64,000 bases of DNA from DATARR01 sp034666985. Its GTDB lineage: Bacteria; Acidobacteriota; Thermoanaerobaculia; Multivoradales; UBA5704. The translations under genes and the position numbers were made by a program. The stretch spans positions 54,254 through 118,253 of the forward strand of contig JAXDKS010000039.1 of the NCBI GenBank assembly GCA_034666985.1, in the 5' to 3' direction. The notes under the pieces were generated by a model. That model was given only the letters and a program-made list of their open reading frames with translations. It did not search any database and was not told where the DNA came from. The first letter of the stretch is position 1; the number at the start of each line of letters is the position of its first letter. This document shows, one piece after another, positions 34,901 to 43,128 of this stretch.

Positions 34901-37233
34901 GAGAAGGTGTAGTTGCCGTCGCCGCTGGTGGTGGCGGTGGCCACGACAGTGTTGCCAGCGTTGAGCAGCTCGACGGTGACGCCATTGAGGCCCGGCTCGC
35001 CCGCATCCTGGGTGCCGTCGCCGTTCCGGTCATTCCAGACCCGGTCGCCGATGGAGGCGGAAGCGGCGCTGCGATAGCCGAAGTCGATCTCGGTCCGGTG
35101 GGTGCCGCCGATGAAGTCGACGAAGGTCGAATCCGGCGTGCCGAGGCCGTCGGCGTCGAACGTCTGCACCAGGCCTGACAGCGGCGGCGACGAGGTGTCG
35201 ACCTGCACCGTATAGGTGCCCTCGACCACGTAATTGAAGGTGTAGATGCCGTTGGCGCCGGTCACCTGGGTGTCGACGACCGTGGCGGTGGAATCGAGGA
35301 GCCGGACGGTGACGCCGGGGATGCCGGCCTCGCCCGCGTCCTGCATGCCGTCGCCGTCGGTGTCGTTCCACACCCGGTCGCCGATGGAGCCGTCGGGCTG
35401 GTAGCCGAAGTCGACATCGTCCTTGTTGCCGCCGAGGAAGGTGAAGGACGCCTGGTGGGGCGTGCCCACGCCGTCCAGGTCGTAGGTCGGATTCAGCCCA
35501 GCCGGCAGGAATCCGGTGTCGACGACGACGGTGTAGTTGCCGGCGTCCTTGCCTTCGAAGGAGTAGTTGCCGTCGCCACTGGTGGTCTGAGCGTCGACCT
35601 CGTTGCCATCGGAATCCAGGAGACGGACGAAGATGTCGTTGATCCCCGGCTCGCCTACATCCTGTACACCGTTGCCGTTGCGGTCATTCCACACCCGGTT
35701 TCCGATATTGCCGGCACCCCGGCAGCCGAAGTCGAAGGTGAGGACGTTGGCGTTGACCACTTTCTCGGTGATGTGATCGGGCGTGCTGAGAGTGCAGCCT
35801 TGGAGCCCGCCTTCACCCGTGAAGTTTTCCGGCGCGACCGTCACCGTGTACGTGAAGGCCTCGACCTCGAACGTGTAGTGGCCATTGGCGTCGGTGATGG
35901 CGACGCCGACGGGGTTTCCGTTCGCATCCGACAGATCCAGGACGATGTTCGGAATTCCGGGCTCGCCAGGATCCTGGGTGCCGTTGCCGTTCACGTCGGA
36001 GAAGACCGTATCGCCGATCAGGAAGGGACGCAGGGGGGAGCAGGGGTTGCCCGACTCATCCACGCAGAGCACTCTGCCAGGAAGCAGCACAGCGTTCAGG
36101 TTCAGCATGTCGACGCCTTGGATACGGACCTGGTAGACGCCGCTGGGGATGGGCGCGGAGGTGTGATAGTCCATCTGGCCGGAGGCGAAGGGATCGGTCG
36201 AGATCTTGAGCTGTTCCCACTCCTGGTTGCCCGACGGATTGTCGTCGGCGAACGTCCTGCCGTCCGGGAAGATCACGTCGTAGCGAATGGACGGGGGTCT
36301 GACGGTGAACGGGCCCGAGATCCCCAGGGGCGCTGGGTTCAGGTCATCCGCGGGACTGCCCGTCGAGAGACCGGTCCCCGTGGCCACTCCTTCGGGTCTC
36401 GCGTCCGCTGTCGCCCACGACGGCAGCGAGCTGGAAGTGTCCGGGTCATCCGTATCCAAAGCCGTGCCGTCGAACTTGCCGCGGTCGAAGTCGCCGTCCC
36501 AGACGGCGATGTCGTGCTGGCTCACCGGCGCGTCGAAATAGAAGTTGAAGAACCCGTCGTAATTGGTCGGGGTCGTCAACCCCAAGGAAAAACTGGGATA
36601 GACGATGGCGAGGTCCGCGTTGGTAAACCAGTTGGCGATGTAGGAGAAGGGCTTGGGCGAAGGGAAGAGCGACATCCCTCCGACATTGGCCCCGCCCGCC
36701 CGCACCTTGAAGGCGTTGAGCGTGTTCACCGCCGTTGTCTGCAACTGGACGCGCAGCAGATAGTAATAGTTGCCGCTGGGAGCCTGGGCCGCGGCGCTGG
36801 TCGTGACGTTGAAGTCGCTCCAGCCATTGTCCAGCATCGCCGTCGAGAGGACCGAGCTGGAGCCTGAAAGCGGCACCATCGTCGACGTCGAATGATCGCG
36901 GTTCGGATCGGCGTACAGCGTATAGCTGTACGTCGCAAGCACGCCCGAGTCCCAGTGGGAGATGCCGAGGCTGCTCCCTCTGGAGTCGCCGTCGAACACG
37001 CCGACGGTGAACGTCGCCGTGCCCGCGGGCACCGAGACCTCCAGGTCGAGCGTCGGATCGCTCAGGGTCTTGAAGTTCGTTCCATTCGCGATCGCCAGGA
37101 ACCGGGCGTCCGTCGAGCTGCAGGTCGGAAGGCAGTTGTAGACCACCTGCGCGCCGGCCGGGAACGCTGAAAGCAGACCCAGCGCCACGACTAGAATAGC
37201 CAACAGTGCATTTTTCAATCTAAAAGAAAGCAT
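25912..37233 (-). CDS. Giant secreted SdrD-type B-repeat protein, 3773 aa
   Basis: A signal peptide (LLAILVVALGLLSAFPAGAQ) is followed by a unique ~370-residue region. From about residue 405 there are about 27 SdrD_B-like repeats of ~107 aa, each of the form SVGDRVWxDxNGDGVQDAGE...TYSVRVV...VDFGYRG. The DxNGDGxQD loops should bind calcium. After 24 repeats come two copies of a ~160-aa module (start FKDTFTTNSFSNNEGTLSWS) alternating with repeats 25-27. The C-terminal ~125 residues start GTLGYWKNHPDAW. No LPxTG or PEP-CTERM signal is seen. A strong ribosome-binding site (AGGAGGAGAG) precedes the ATG. It is probably a long calcium-stiffened surface stalk or adhesin. Confidence 0.92.
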   Translation of the reverse strand: MLSFRLKNALLAILVVALGLLSAFPAGAQVVYNCLPTCSSTDARFLAIANGTNFKTLSDPTLDLEVSVPAGTATFTVGVFDGDSRGSSLGISHWDSGVLATYSYTLYADPNRDHSTSTMVPLSGSSSVLSTAMLDNGWSDFNVTTSAAAQAPSGNYYYLLRVQLQTTAVNTLNAFKVRAGGANVGGMSLFPSPKPFSYIANWFTNADLAIVYPSFSLGLTTPTNYDGFFNFYFDAPVSQHDIAVWDGDFDRGKFDGTALDTDDPDTSSSLPSWATADARPEGVATGTGLSTGSPADDLNPAPLGISGPFTVRPPSIRYDVIFPDGRTFADDNPSGNQEWEQLKISTDPFASGQMDYHTSAPIPSGVYQVRIQGVDMLNLNAVLLPGRVLCVDESGNPCSPLRPFLIGDTVFSDVNGNGTQDPGEPGIPNIVLDLSDANGNPVGVAITDANGHYTFEVEAFTYTVTVAPENFTGEGGLQGCTLSTPDHITEKVVNANVLTFDFGCRGAGNIGNRVWNDRNGNGVQDVGEPGINDIFVRLLDSDGNEVDAQTTSGDGNYSFEGKDAGNYTVVVDTGFLPAGLNPTYDLDGVGTPHQASFTFLGGNKDDVDFGYQPDGSIGDRVWNDTDGDGMQDAGEAGIPGVTVRLLDSTATVVDTQVTGANGIYTFNYVVEGTYTVQVDTSSPPLSGLVQTFDADGLGTPDSTFVDFIGGTHRTEIDFGYRSAASASIGDRVWNDRNGDGTQDAGEPGLNGVTVELLNAGNTVVATATTSGDGNYTFSSLLAGTYSVRVVPPAGMAPTFDADGVATPNIAAVTLTTGETRTDVDFGYRGTASVGDRVWTDSDGDGVQDAGETGINNVTVELLDAASNVVGTTTTSGDGNYTFSHLNAGNYSVRVVAASLPPGLAPTYDFDGVATPNIASFALAGGQARDDIDFGYRGTGSVGDRLWLDTNGDGVQDAGEAGINGTTVQLFDGLGNLLATTATAGDGIYHFNNLTAGTYSVRIVTSTLPAGVAQTYDLDGVATPDAATFALAAAASRDDVDFGYRGTASVGDRVWRDTNSNGAQDTGEPGLNGVTVQLLDSGSNVIATTTTSGDGNYTFAYLLGGSYSVRVVAGTLPPGLSPTYDLDGTATPDVAAFTLNAGTARTDVDFGYGGTASVGDRVWNDANGNGIQDLGEAGFNGVTVELLAGTTVVGSGITSGDGNYTFTNLAAGNYSVRVVTSTLPPDLVETYDLDGVGTANVASFSLGVGETRTDVDFGYRTPATASVGDRVWDDRNGDGVQDAGEPGLNAVTVELLDASNNVIDSAITSGDGNYTFSSLVAGTYSVRVVTASLPAGMAPTFDADGIATPHVATFTLTTGQARTDVDFGYRGTASVGDRVWTDTNGDGVQDAGETGINNVTVELLDASNNVVATTTTSGDGNYTFSHLNAGNYSVRIVASSLPAGVAPTYDLDGVATPNIAAFALAGGQARDDVDFGYRGTGSVGDRLWIDSNGDGVQDPGEAGINGATVQLFDGLGNLLATTSTAGDGNYQFTNLTAGTYSVRIVTSTLPAGVAPTYDLDGVATPDAATFTLAAAASRTDVDFGYRGTASIGDRVWRDTNSNGIQDTGEAGLNGVTVQLLDSLGNVIATTTTSGDGNYTFSNLLGGAYSVRVVAGTLPAGLSPTYDLDGTGTPHIATFTLNAGAARTDVDFGYGGTASVGDRLWIDTNGDGIQDAGETGLNGVTVELLDAGNTVVGSGVTSGDGNYTFSNLAGGAYSVRVVTATLPAGLSPTSDLDGTGTPNIASFTLGAGTNRTDVDFGYRGTASVGDRLWIDGNGNGVQDAGETGINGVTVELLNAGNTVVGTTTTSGDGNYTFSNLDSGTYSVRVVAASLPAGLSPTYDLDGIATPNVASFPLAGGVSRTDVDFGYRGTASVGDRLWLDGNGNGVQDAGETGLNGVTVELLNASNTVVGSGVTSGDGNYTFSNLTAGTYSVRVVAATLPAGLAPTFDLDGIGTPNIASFSLAGGANRTDVDFGYRGTASVGDRLWLDSNADGVQDAGETGLNGVTVELLDASNTVVGSGVTSGDGNYTFSNLTAGTYSVRVVAATLPAGVAPSYDLDGIGTPNIASFSLAGGASRTDVDFGYRGTGSVGDRVWLDTNGNSLQDAGETGLNGVTVQLLNASSTVIATANTTGDGNYTFANLTPGNYSVRVVTSSLPAGLTETYDLDGIATADIASFSLAAGANRTDVDFGYRGAGVVGDRVWLDSNGNGVQDAGESGMNGVTVQLLDGGGNVIATTTTAGDGNYDFSNLVAGTYSVRIVTGSLPAGVAPTFDLDGTATPNVATFTLGAGASRSDVDFGYRGTASVGDRVWLDANGNGAQDAGETGINGVTVELLDGGANVVGTATTAGDGNYTFSNLAAGSYSVRVVSGTLPAGVTPTYDLDGTATPHVASFTLAAGASRTDVDFGYRGSGSVGDRVWNDANGNGVQDAGETGINGATVQLFNGTTLVATTTTAGDGNYTFSNLTPGTYTVKVVPGTLPAGVSPTFDLDGIATANQATFTLAAGVSRTDVDFGYRSTGSIGDRLWLDTNGNGVQDAGETGINGATVQLFNGATLVATTTTAGDGNYTFNNLAPGTYTVKIVPSTLPAGVAPTFDLDGVATANQATLTLTAGAARTDVDFGYRGTSSVGDRLWNDTNGNALQDAGETGINGVTVQLLDSSNNVIATTTTSGDGNYTFANLLGGSYTVRVVSGTLPAGLAPTFDLDGIATAHTASFTLNAGTSRTDVDFGYRGTASVGDRVWYDANGNGVQDTGETGINGATVQLLDNGGNVIATATTAGNGNYTFSNLNAGSYSVRVVSSTLPAGYGPTFDLDGIATANVAAFTLTAGQSRTDVDFGYRGTLSVGDRVWNDTDGDGVQDATETGLNGLTVQLLDSGGNVIATTTTAGNGNYTFSNLAAGTYTVRVVSSTLPAGFAPTFDLDGTGTAHQATFSLTANRTDVDFGYRAPVCTAGTFKDTFTTNSFSNNEGTLSWSGAWIESDTAGAGVSSGNVTVGTPVAGYMILRDSPDTGTQPSAARQVNLSGFASATLTVDFHIKGVEPDDAAVIEVSKDGGATYAVLETLTGITDTYISSRTYDISAYIASNTRIRFRISSNYGGSDDFFKVDAVQINATCTPQTFSIGDRVWKDTDGDGVQDAGEPGISGVTVQLLNGSNTVIATTTTDSNGNYTFSNVAVGNYTVKVVSSSLPAGYTPTFDLDGVATPHTAAFNLTANRTDVDFGYRPAACAGGSFKDTFTTNSFSNNEGTLSWSGAWIESDTAGTGVSSGNVTVGTPYAGYLILRDSPDTGTQPSAARQVNLSGFATATLTVDFHIKGVEPDDAVVIEVSKDGGATYTALETLTGYTGTYISSRTYDISAYIASNTRIRFRVSNNYGASDDLFKVDTVRIDAGCTPQTFSLGDLVWKDTDGDGVQDSGEPGISGVTVQLLNSSNAVIATDVTDSSGIYGFSNVAAGTYTVKVVSSSLPAGYTPTYDLDGISSPHEAMVNLTANRTDVDFGYRPVAGTLSVGDRVWKDANGNGKQDSDEAGISGVTVQLLNSGGTVIATTTTNSSGNYSFTGLTAGTYTVKVVTSSLPSTTFTETYDLDGVSSANQATFSLTASRTDVDFGYHFPSPTAGGTGTLGYWKNHPDAWPVQSITIGGITYTKAQAITWLGTPVNGDASISLFHQLVPAELNALVSNNISCIFPVIQAADAWMAQHPVGSHVASSSADGQVGESLASQLDSYNNGNLCAPHRN
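26940..28270 (-). repeat. Two copies of a ~160-aa module inside the giant protein
   Basis: The segments at roughly 27780-28270 and 26940-27450 encode nearly the same ~160 residues, with FKDTFTTNSFSNNEGTLSWS, GYxILRDSPDTGTQPSAAR and FHIKGVEPDDAxVIEVSKDG. The DNA is also nearly identical over long stretches. The pattern looks like a beta-sandwich binding module, but the family is not firmly recognised. One SdrD repeat lies between the copies. This indicates a recent duplication of module plus repeat (~830 bp). Confidence 0.75.
31830..35070 (-). repeat. Five-repeat higher-order duplication (2 x ~1.62 kb)
   Basis: Within the giant gene, repeats 4-8 (about 33455-35070) and 9-13 (about 31830-33455) match in order. 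Both sets go NDR/DDRNGDG, then an INNVTVELLDA...FSHLNAGNYSVR repeat, then GINGxTVQLFDGLGNLLATT, then RDTNSNG, then a VTVELL repeat. These idiosyncratic features do not occur elsewhere in the protein. So five units were copied as a block, in addition to single-unit amplification. Confidence 0.8.
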
Positions 37234-37501
37234 GAACCTCTCCTCCTAATGGATGCGACACCACTACTTCCACTCCTCGAAAAAGAAAGCTGCCCCTCTA
37301 AGGTGCGGCAGACCTTCAAAACGTGGACAAGAATTCTGAGATCGTACTCTGAGGGGCCGGTGTCAGGAGATCGTCAGCGCCTTTTCGGCATCTTTCGATC
37401 GGCCGCGCAGACGGTCCTCCCGGGCGCCGCGAGACGCACGGGAACCCGAGTCAACGAGTTGAAGCTGGCTCGAGCTTAAGGAGTGAAGCTAACGATCCGC
37501 A
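37234..37501. other. Intergenic region, no gene recognised
   Basis: This 268-bp gap between the giant gene and a small unknown gene is less GC-rich than its surroundings. It contains the giant gene's ribosome-binding site at its left edge. I see no convincing -35/-10 pair, repeat or RNA structure. Confidence 0.5.
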
Positions 37502-37705
37502 TTACGACGATGGGCCGGCCGAGGCGCGGTCCCCGCTCCTCCCGGACTCCTCCCGCAGGTGCTGCAGCACGAGCTCTCCCAGCTTCTCAGGATCTCCGGC
37601 GTACTGCTCCTCGCCAGTCCGCAGGTTGCGCAGGCAGCACCGGATCACCGGCTCGGCCTGCTCGGTCTCCCGCGGCTCCACCCAGCACCGGACCAGCCAT
37701 GACAT
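37502..37705 (-). CDS. Small protein of unknown function, 67 aa
   Basis: The product begins MSWLVRCWVEPRETEQAEPV and ends in a helical part (LGELVLQHLREE). The ATG at 37705 has GGGAGGGG 8 nt upstream; an in-frame ATG at 37750 with GAGGT is an alternative adding 15 residues. The alternation of W, V and R with a TGEEQY turn resembles small beta-hairpin hypothetical proteins, but I do not recognise a named family. It is divergent from the BTAD regulator gene, 211 bp away. Confidence 0.55.
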   Translation of the reverse strand: MSWLVRCWVEPRETEQAEPVIRCCLRNLRTGEEQYAGDPEKLGELVLQHLREESGRSGDRASAGPSS

Positions 37706-37916
37706 CGCCGGCACCCCTCCCTTGACCTCGTTCGGCTCACCGTCCTTCATAGGTTCGGACCTCGCGGTGCAGGCTTTCAGGACAAATGTTCGTTCTGGTG
37801 AGCCGCAAGCTTGGACACCGGCCGTCAGCTCAGCGTCAGGAGCCGGGCAGCGTCGTGGGGTAGAATCGTGCTGCATCATCTGATTCGCAGGCGGCTGGAG
37901 CGGGGGAAGAGAGCGC

Positions 37917-40250
37917 TTGAGCAAGATCCGTGTACGACTCCTGGGCGGTTTCGAAGTCTGGGCGGGCGACCGGCAGGTCACCGGCTTCGAGTCCCAGAAG
38001 GTGCGGGCTCTCTTCGCCTACCTGGTCTGCCACCGGCAGCGGACGTTCAGCCGCGACCACCTGATCGGGCTGCTGTGGCCGGAGAGCGACCCCGAAGCCG
38101 CCCGGCACACCCTGCGACAGGCCCTCTACAACCTGCGTTCGACGCTGCCCGAGACCGGTCCTGCCGGTATCGTCCAGAGCCGCAACCTGGAGATCGGGCT
38201 CAGCCCGGAGGCCGACTTCTGGCTCGACGTGGAGGCGTTCGAAGAGGCCCTGCAGAGGGGCACCGAGCGGGAGGCGATCGATCCCCACCAGCTCTCGGCG
38301 GCGGCCCAGCTCTATCGCGGGGAGCTCCTGGCGGGCTTCTTCGTCAAGGACAGCCCGGCCTTCGAGGAGTGGCTGGTCACCCAACAGGTGCGCTTCCGCG
38401 AGTCGGCGATGGAGGTGCTGCAGCGGCTCATCGAGAGCTACCGCCGGCGGGGCGAGTACCGCTTTGGCGTCCACTATGCCCGCCGTCTGGTCGCCATCGA
38501 GCCGCTCTCGGAGGAGGCCCACCGCGATCTGATGCGGCTCTTCGCCCTCTCCGGTCAGCGCAGCCGCGCCCTGGCCCACTACGAGGGGCTGACCCGGCTG
38601 CTCCGAAACGAGCTGGGGGTGGAGCCCCTGGAGGAGACGCGGAAGCTCCACGATTCGATTCTGGCCGAGGCCCTGGAAGTGAAAACCGGGATCAGCGATC
38701 CCGAGCCCCTCGGGCCGATCATTCCCCTGGTCGGCCGCGACCCGGCCTACGGGCTGCTGCGCGAGGAGTGGCTCCGGGTGCTCGCGGGGAAGGTGCACTT
38801 CACCCTGCTGACCGGCGAGCCGGGGGTGGGCAAGACCCGGCTCATCAAATCGTTCCTGGATGCCACCACCTCCAAGCGGAGCAGCGTGCTCAAGGGGAGC
38901 GGCTACGAGTTGGCGCCGCTCCAGGCCTACCAGCCGTTCGTGGAGGTGCTGCACAGCGCGCTGGCGGACGAGACGGACGTCACGGAGCGGGCCCTCGCCC
39001 GGGTGCCGGACGAGGTGCTGGAGGATCTCGTCCGCCTCGCCCCCGAGCTGCGCGACCTGCGTCCCGATCTGTCGCCGCCAGCTCCCACTGCCGGCGCGGA
39101 GGGGCGCCGCCGGCTCTTCACCGCCATCGGCCACTTCCTGGAGGCGCTGTGCCGGGGCAAGCCCGGCGCGCCGAGCCCCGACCCGCTGATCCTCTATCTC
39201 GACGACCTCCACCTGGCGGACCGCGACTCCTTCGCTCTGCTGGCGTTCCTCCTGGCGGAGCTGGCGGGGCCGATCTGGATCCTCGCTTCCAGCCGCAGCG
39301 ACGCCCTGGAGGGAGACCACCCGCTGGGCCAGATCTTCCAGCAGTGCGAGGAGAGCGGCATGGGCACACGCCTGGAGCTCGACCGGCTCGCGCCATCCTG
39401 CCTGGAGGAGATCGCCGGGTCTCTGGTCGGCGAGGCCCAGGCTCCGGAGCTGGCCCGCTTCCTCGCGGAGAGGAGCGGAGGTCTCCCCCTGGCGGTGGCC
39501 GAGATCGTCAATTTCCTCTGGGACGAAGGGGTGCTCGCGGCCCGGGGAGCAGGACGCTGGAGCCTCACCCGCCCTCTCGCCGGCCTCGACCTGACGGTGG
39601 AGGGATTGCGGGACCTGATCCGCATCCGCATCCGCCGCCTTCCCAACTCCACGCGTCGCCTGGCCACTCTGGCCGCCGTCATGGGGCGGAGCTTCGATGC
39701 CCAGCTCCTGCAGGAGGCTGCCGACGAGCACATCGCCGTGGTCGAAGTGGGGCTGGAGGTCCTGCTGCGGCGCTGGCTCATCCGGCAGTTCACCTACTCC
39801 TGGACGGGCAGCCACCAGGAGGAGGACCTCGCGATGTGGGCCCAGGGGGCGCGCCAGGGGAGCTTCGAGTTCACTCACCGGGAGATCCGCAGGGCCATCC
39901 ACGACGAGCTCAACCCGCTGCGCCGCCAGGCCATGCACGGCCAGGTGGCGGAGGCCCTGGTACGGCTCCGGGGGGACCGGGACTGCGAAGCCCTGGCCTA
40001 CCACTTCGTGGCCGCGGGCGAGTGGGAGAAGGCCCTGCCGGCGCTGGAGCGGGCCGTGGAGCGGGCCCTGTCCGTGGGCGCCGAGGACGCCTCCCGGCGC
40101 TACTGCGATCAGGCGATCGAGGTGCTGAGCCGCCTGGTGGCCTCGGTGCACAACGGCGCCCAGGCCGAGCGCTGGCGCGAGGAGCGGGACCGGCTGCTGG
40201 AGCGGATGCGTGGTACGATCCCCGCCCAAGACGACAAGATTTCACTGTGA
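37917..40250 (+). CDS. BTAD-domain transcriptional regulator with AAA ATPase (SARP/LuxR-like architecture)
   Basis: This is a 777-aa protein. The start is TTG at 37917, giving SKIRVRLLGGFEVWAGDRQV, with GGGGGAAGAG just upstream. Residues 1-90 are a winged-helix DNA-binding domain (LIGLLWPESDPEAARHTLRQ), and 95-250 form the BTAD helical bundle (YRGELLAGF, YARRLVAIEPLSEEAHRDLM). An AAA domain follows with Walker A LLTGEPGVGKTRLIKSF (about residue 300) and Walker B LILYLDDLHLAD (about 425). The C-terminal part is helical and tetratricopeptide-like. Its target is unknown; the small outer-membrane-like gene 45 nt downstream is the nearest candidate. Confidence 0.93.
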   Translation: MSKIRVRLLGGFEVWAGDRQVTGFESQKVRALFAYLVCHRQRTFSRDHLIGLLWPESDPEAARHTLRQALYNLRSTLPETGPAGIVQSRNLEIGLSPEADFWLDVEAFEEALQRGTEREAIDPHQLSAAAQLYRGELLAGFFVKDSPAFEEWLVTQQVRFRESAMEVLQRLIESYRRRGEYRFGVHYARRLVAIEPLSEEAHRDLMRLFALSGQRSRALAHYEGLTRLLRNELGVEPLEETRKLHDSILAEALEVKTGISDPEPLGPIIPLVGRDPAYGLLREEWLRVLAGKVHFTLLTGEPGVGKTRLIKSFLDATTSKRSSVLKGSGYELAPLQAYQPFVEVLHSALADETDVTERALARVPDEVLEDLVRLAPELRDLRPDLSPPAPTAGAEGRRRLFTAIGHFLEALCRGKPGAPSPDPLILYLDDLHLADRDSFALLAFLLAELAGPIWILASSRSDALEGDHPLGQIFQQCEESGMGTRLELDRLAPSCLEEIAGSLVGEAQAPELARFLAERSGGLPLAVAEIVNFLWDEGVLAARGAGRWSLTRPLAGLDLTVEGLRDLIRIRIRRLPNSTRRLATLAAVMGRSFDAQLLQEAADEHIAVVEVGLEVLLRRWLIRQFTYSWTGSHQEEDLAMWAQGARQGSFEFTHREIRRAIHDELNPLRRQAMHGQVAEALVRLRGDRDCEALAYHFVAAGEWEKALPALERAVERALSVGAEDASRRYCDQAIEVLSRLVASVHNGAQAERWREERDRLLERMRGTIPAQDDKISL

Positions 40251-40294
40251 TGGTGGAGCGTGCCGCCCGGCGCGTTCTCCACGAAAGGAGAGGA

Positions 40295-40921
40295 ATGATG
40301 AGACGCTGGACTCTGGTCTCGGCGCTGGCGTTGTCCGCCCTGATGTCGACGGGGTGGGCCGCCCATGCCCAGACGACCCAGACTTCCGACCGCTATGACC
40401 GTGACGACGAGGGCGGACGCAACCGGGACCGCTTCGCCCTCGCCGTGGGCGTCGGCCTGGTAGAGCCGACGAACGAGGTGGAGACCTACTACATGGCCGC
40501 GCTCCGCATCCGCGTGGGCGGGCGTGACCAGGACGACTCCGGCCGGCGGCACGCCGCCGGCGACGAAGGGGTCGCCGGGTACGTCGAGCCCGAGGTGGGC
40601 TACTGGAAGGCGAGCGGCAAGAATGGCAAGGGGAGCGATACGCTGCTGGGGGTCAACCTGATCGGCGTCGTGCCCTTCGGCTCGGTGGACAGCTTCTTCG
40701 GCATCGGCGCCGGCGTTCACTCGGTGGACCAGTCGCTGCTGGAGAACGACCCGCGGCTCTCCGGCACCGACACCAAGTTCGGCGCCAACGCCCAGTTCGG
40801 CATCGACCTCTACATCACGAGCAAGCTCAGCGCCTTCGGCGCCGGCCGCTTCGATCTCGTCCAGGGAGCGCGGGACAAGGTGCAGAGCAAGGTCTACCTG
40901 GGGCTGCGCGCCCGTTTCTAG
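40295..40921 (+). CDS. Probable outer-membrane beta-barrel protein
   Basis: This is a 208-aa protein. AAAGGAGAGGA directly precedes the ATG at 40295. The signal peptide is MMRRWTLVSALALSALMSTG with a likely cleavage after AAHAQ. The mature part has alternating-residue strands (FALAVGVGLVEP, YMAALRIRVGG, LLGVNLIGVVPFG, FFGIGAGVHS) and ends in the aromatic C-terminal strand SKVYLGLRARF expected of BAM substrates. An acidic, Arg-rich insert follows the signal peptide. It is similar to OmpW/porin-like small barrels, but no family is certain. Confidence 0.75.
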   Translation: MMRRWTLVSALALSALMSTGWAAHAQTTQTSDRYDRDDEGGRNRDRFALAVGVGLVEPTNEVETYYMAALRIRVGGRDQDDSGRRHAAGDEGVAGYVEPEVGYWKASGKNGKGSDTLLGVNLIGVVPFGSVDSFFGIGAGVHSVDQSLLENDPRLSGTDTKFGANAQFGIDLYITSKLSAFGAGRFDLVQGARDKVQSKVYLGLRARF

Positions 40922-40938
40922 ACTCCACACAAAGGAAG

Positions 40939-40970
40939 ACGGCCGGCCGCTCGCGCGGACCGGCCGTTTT
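40939..40970 (+). terminator. Intrinsic terminator after the barrel gene
   Basis: A perfect 8-bp stem ACGGCCGG (40939-40946) / CCGGCCGT (40960-40967) with a 13-nt loop is followed by TTTTC on the plus strand. It lies 18 nt after the stop of the outer-membrane-like gene and before the convergent groEL stop. Confidence 0.8.
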
Positions 40971-40995
40971 CATCTCGAGCCGGCGGAATCCAGAT

Positions 40996-42639
<1,644 letters not shown>

Positions 42640-42695
42640 TTCTTCTATGCCTCCTGATTGCTATCGATGATCCAGATGTCTGGAAGGGAAAACGG

Positions 42696-42998
42696 TTACT
42701 TGCTGCCGTTGCTGTTGATGACGGCCAGGATCTCGTCTTCGCGCAGGATCACGAAGTCGTTGCCGTCGATCTTGATCTCACTGCCGGAGTATTTGCCCAC
42801 GAGGATCCGGTCGCCCTCCTTGACGTCCATGGGCGAGCGCTTGCCCTCGTCGGAGATCTTGCCCGGGCCGACGGCAATGACCTCGGCCTCCTGCGGCTTC
42901 TCCTTGGCGGTGTCGGGGATGATGATTCCCCCGCGGACCTGCTCCTCAGTTTCAATGCGCTTCACCAGGACACGATCGTGCAGCGGACGGATATTCAC
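42696..42998 (-). CDS. groS: Co-chaperonin GroES (Hsp10)
   Basis: This is a 100-aa protein from the GTG at 42998 (NIRPLHDRVLVKRIETEEQ), with a perfect AAGGAGGT 7 nt upstream. An upstream ATG at 43046 is in frame but would add sequence not found in the family. GGIIIPDTAKEKPQEAEVIA is the mobile loop region; it ends FVILREDEILAVI. It caps GroEL. The first gene of a two-gene heat-shock operon. Confidence 0.98.
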   Translation of the reverse strand: MNIRPLHDRVLVKRIETEEQVRGGIIIPDTAKEKPQEAEVIAVGPGKISDEGKRSPMDVKEGDRILVGKYSGSEIKIDGNDFVILREDEILAVINSNGSK

Positions 42999-43052
42999 GG
43001 CTTCTACCTCCTTGAGCGTGGTTGGATACGGGATTGAGCTCACCACCGGTTG

Positions 43053-43079
43053 TTAGCACTCAACGGCGGTGACTGCTAA
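43053..43079. promoter_or_regulatory. CIRCE operator (HrcA binding site)
   Basis: TTAGCACTC (43053-43061), a 9-nt spacer, then GACTGCTAA (43071-43079). It matches the CIRCE consensus TTAGCACTC-N9-GAGTGCTAA with one change. It lies 54 nt upstream of the groES GTG, as expected for HrcA repression of groESL. Confidence 0.93.
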
Positions 43080-43128
43080 CAGTGTAGGCAGGGTTCAGCA
43101 GCGTGTCAAGAGGTGAAGCGGAGGTTCT

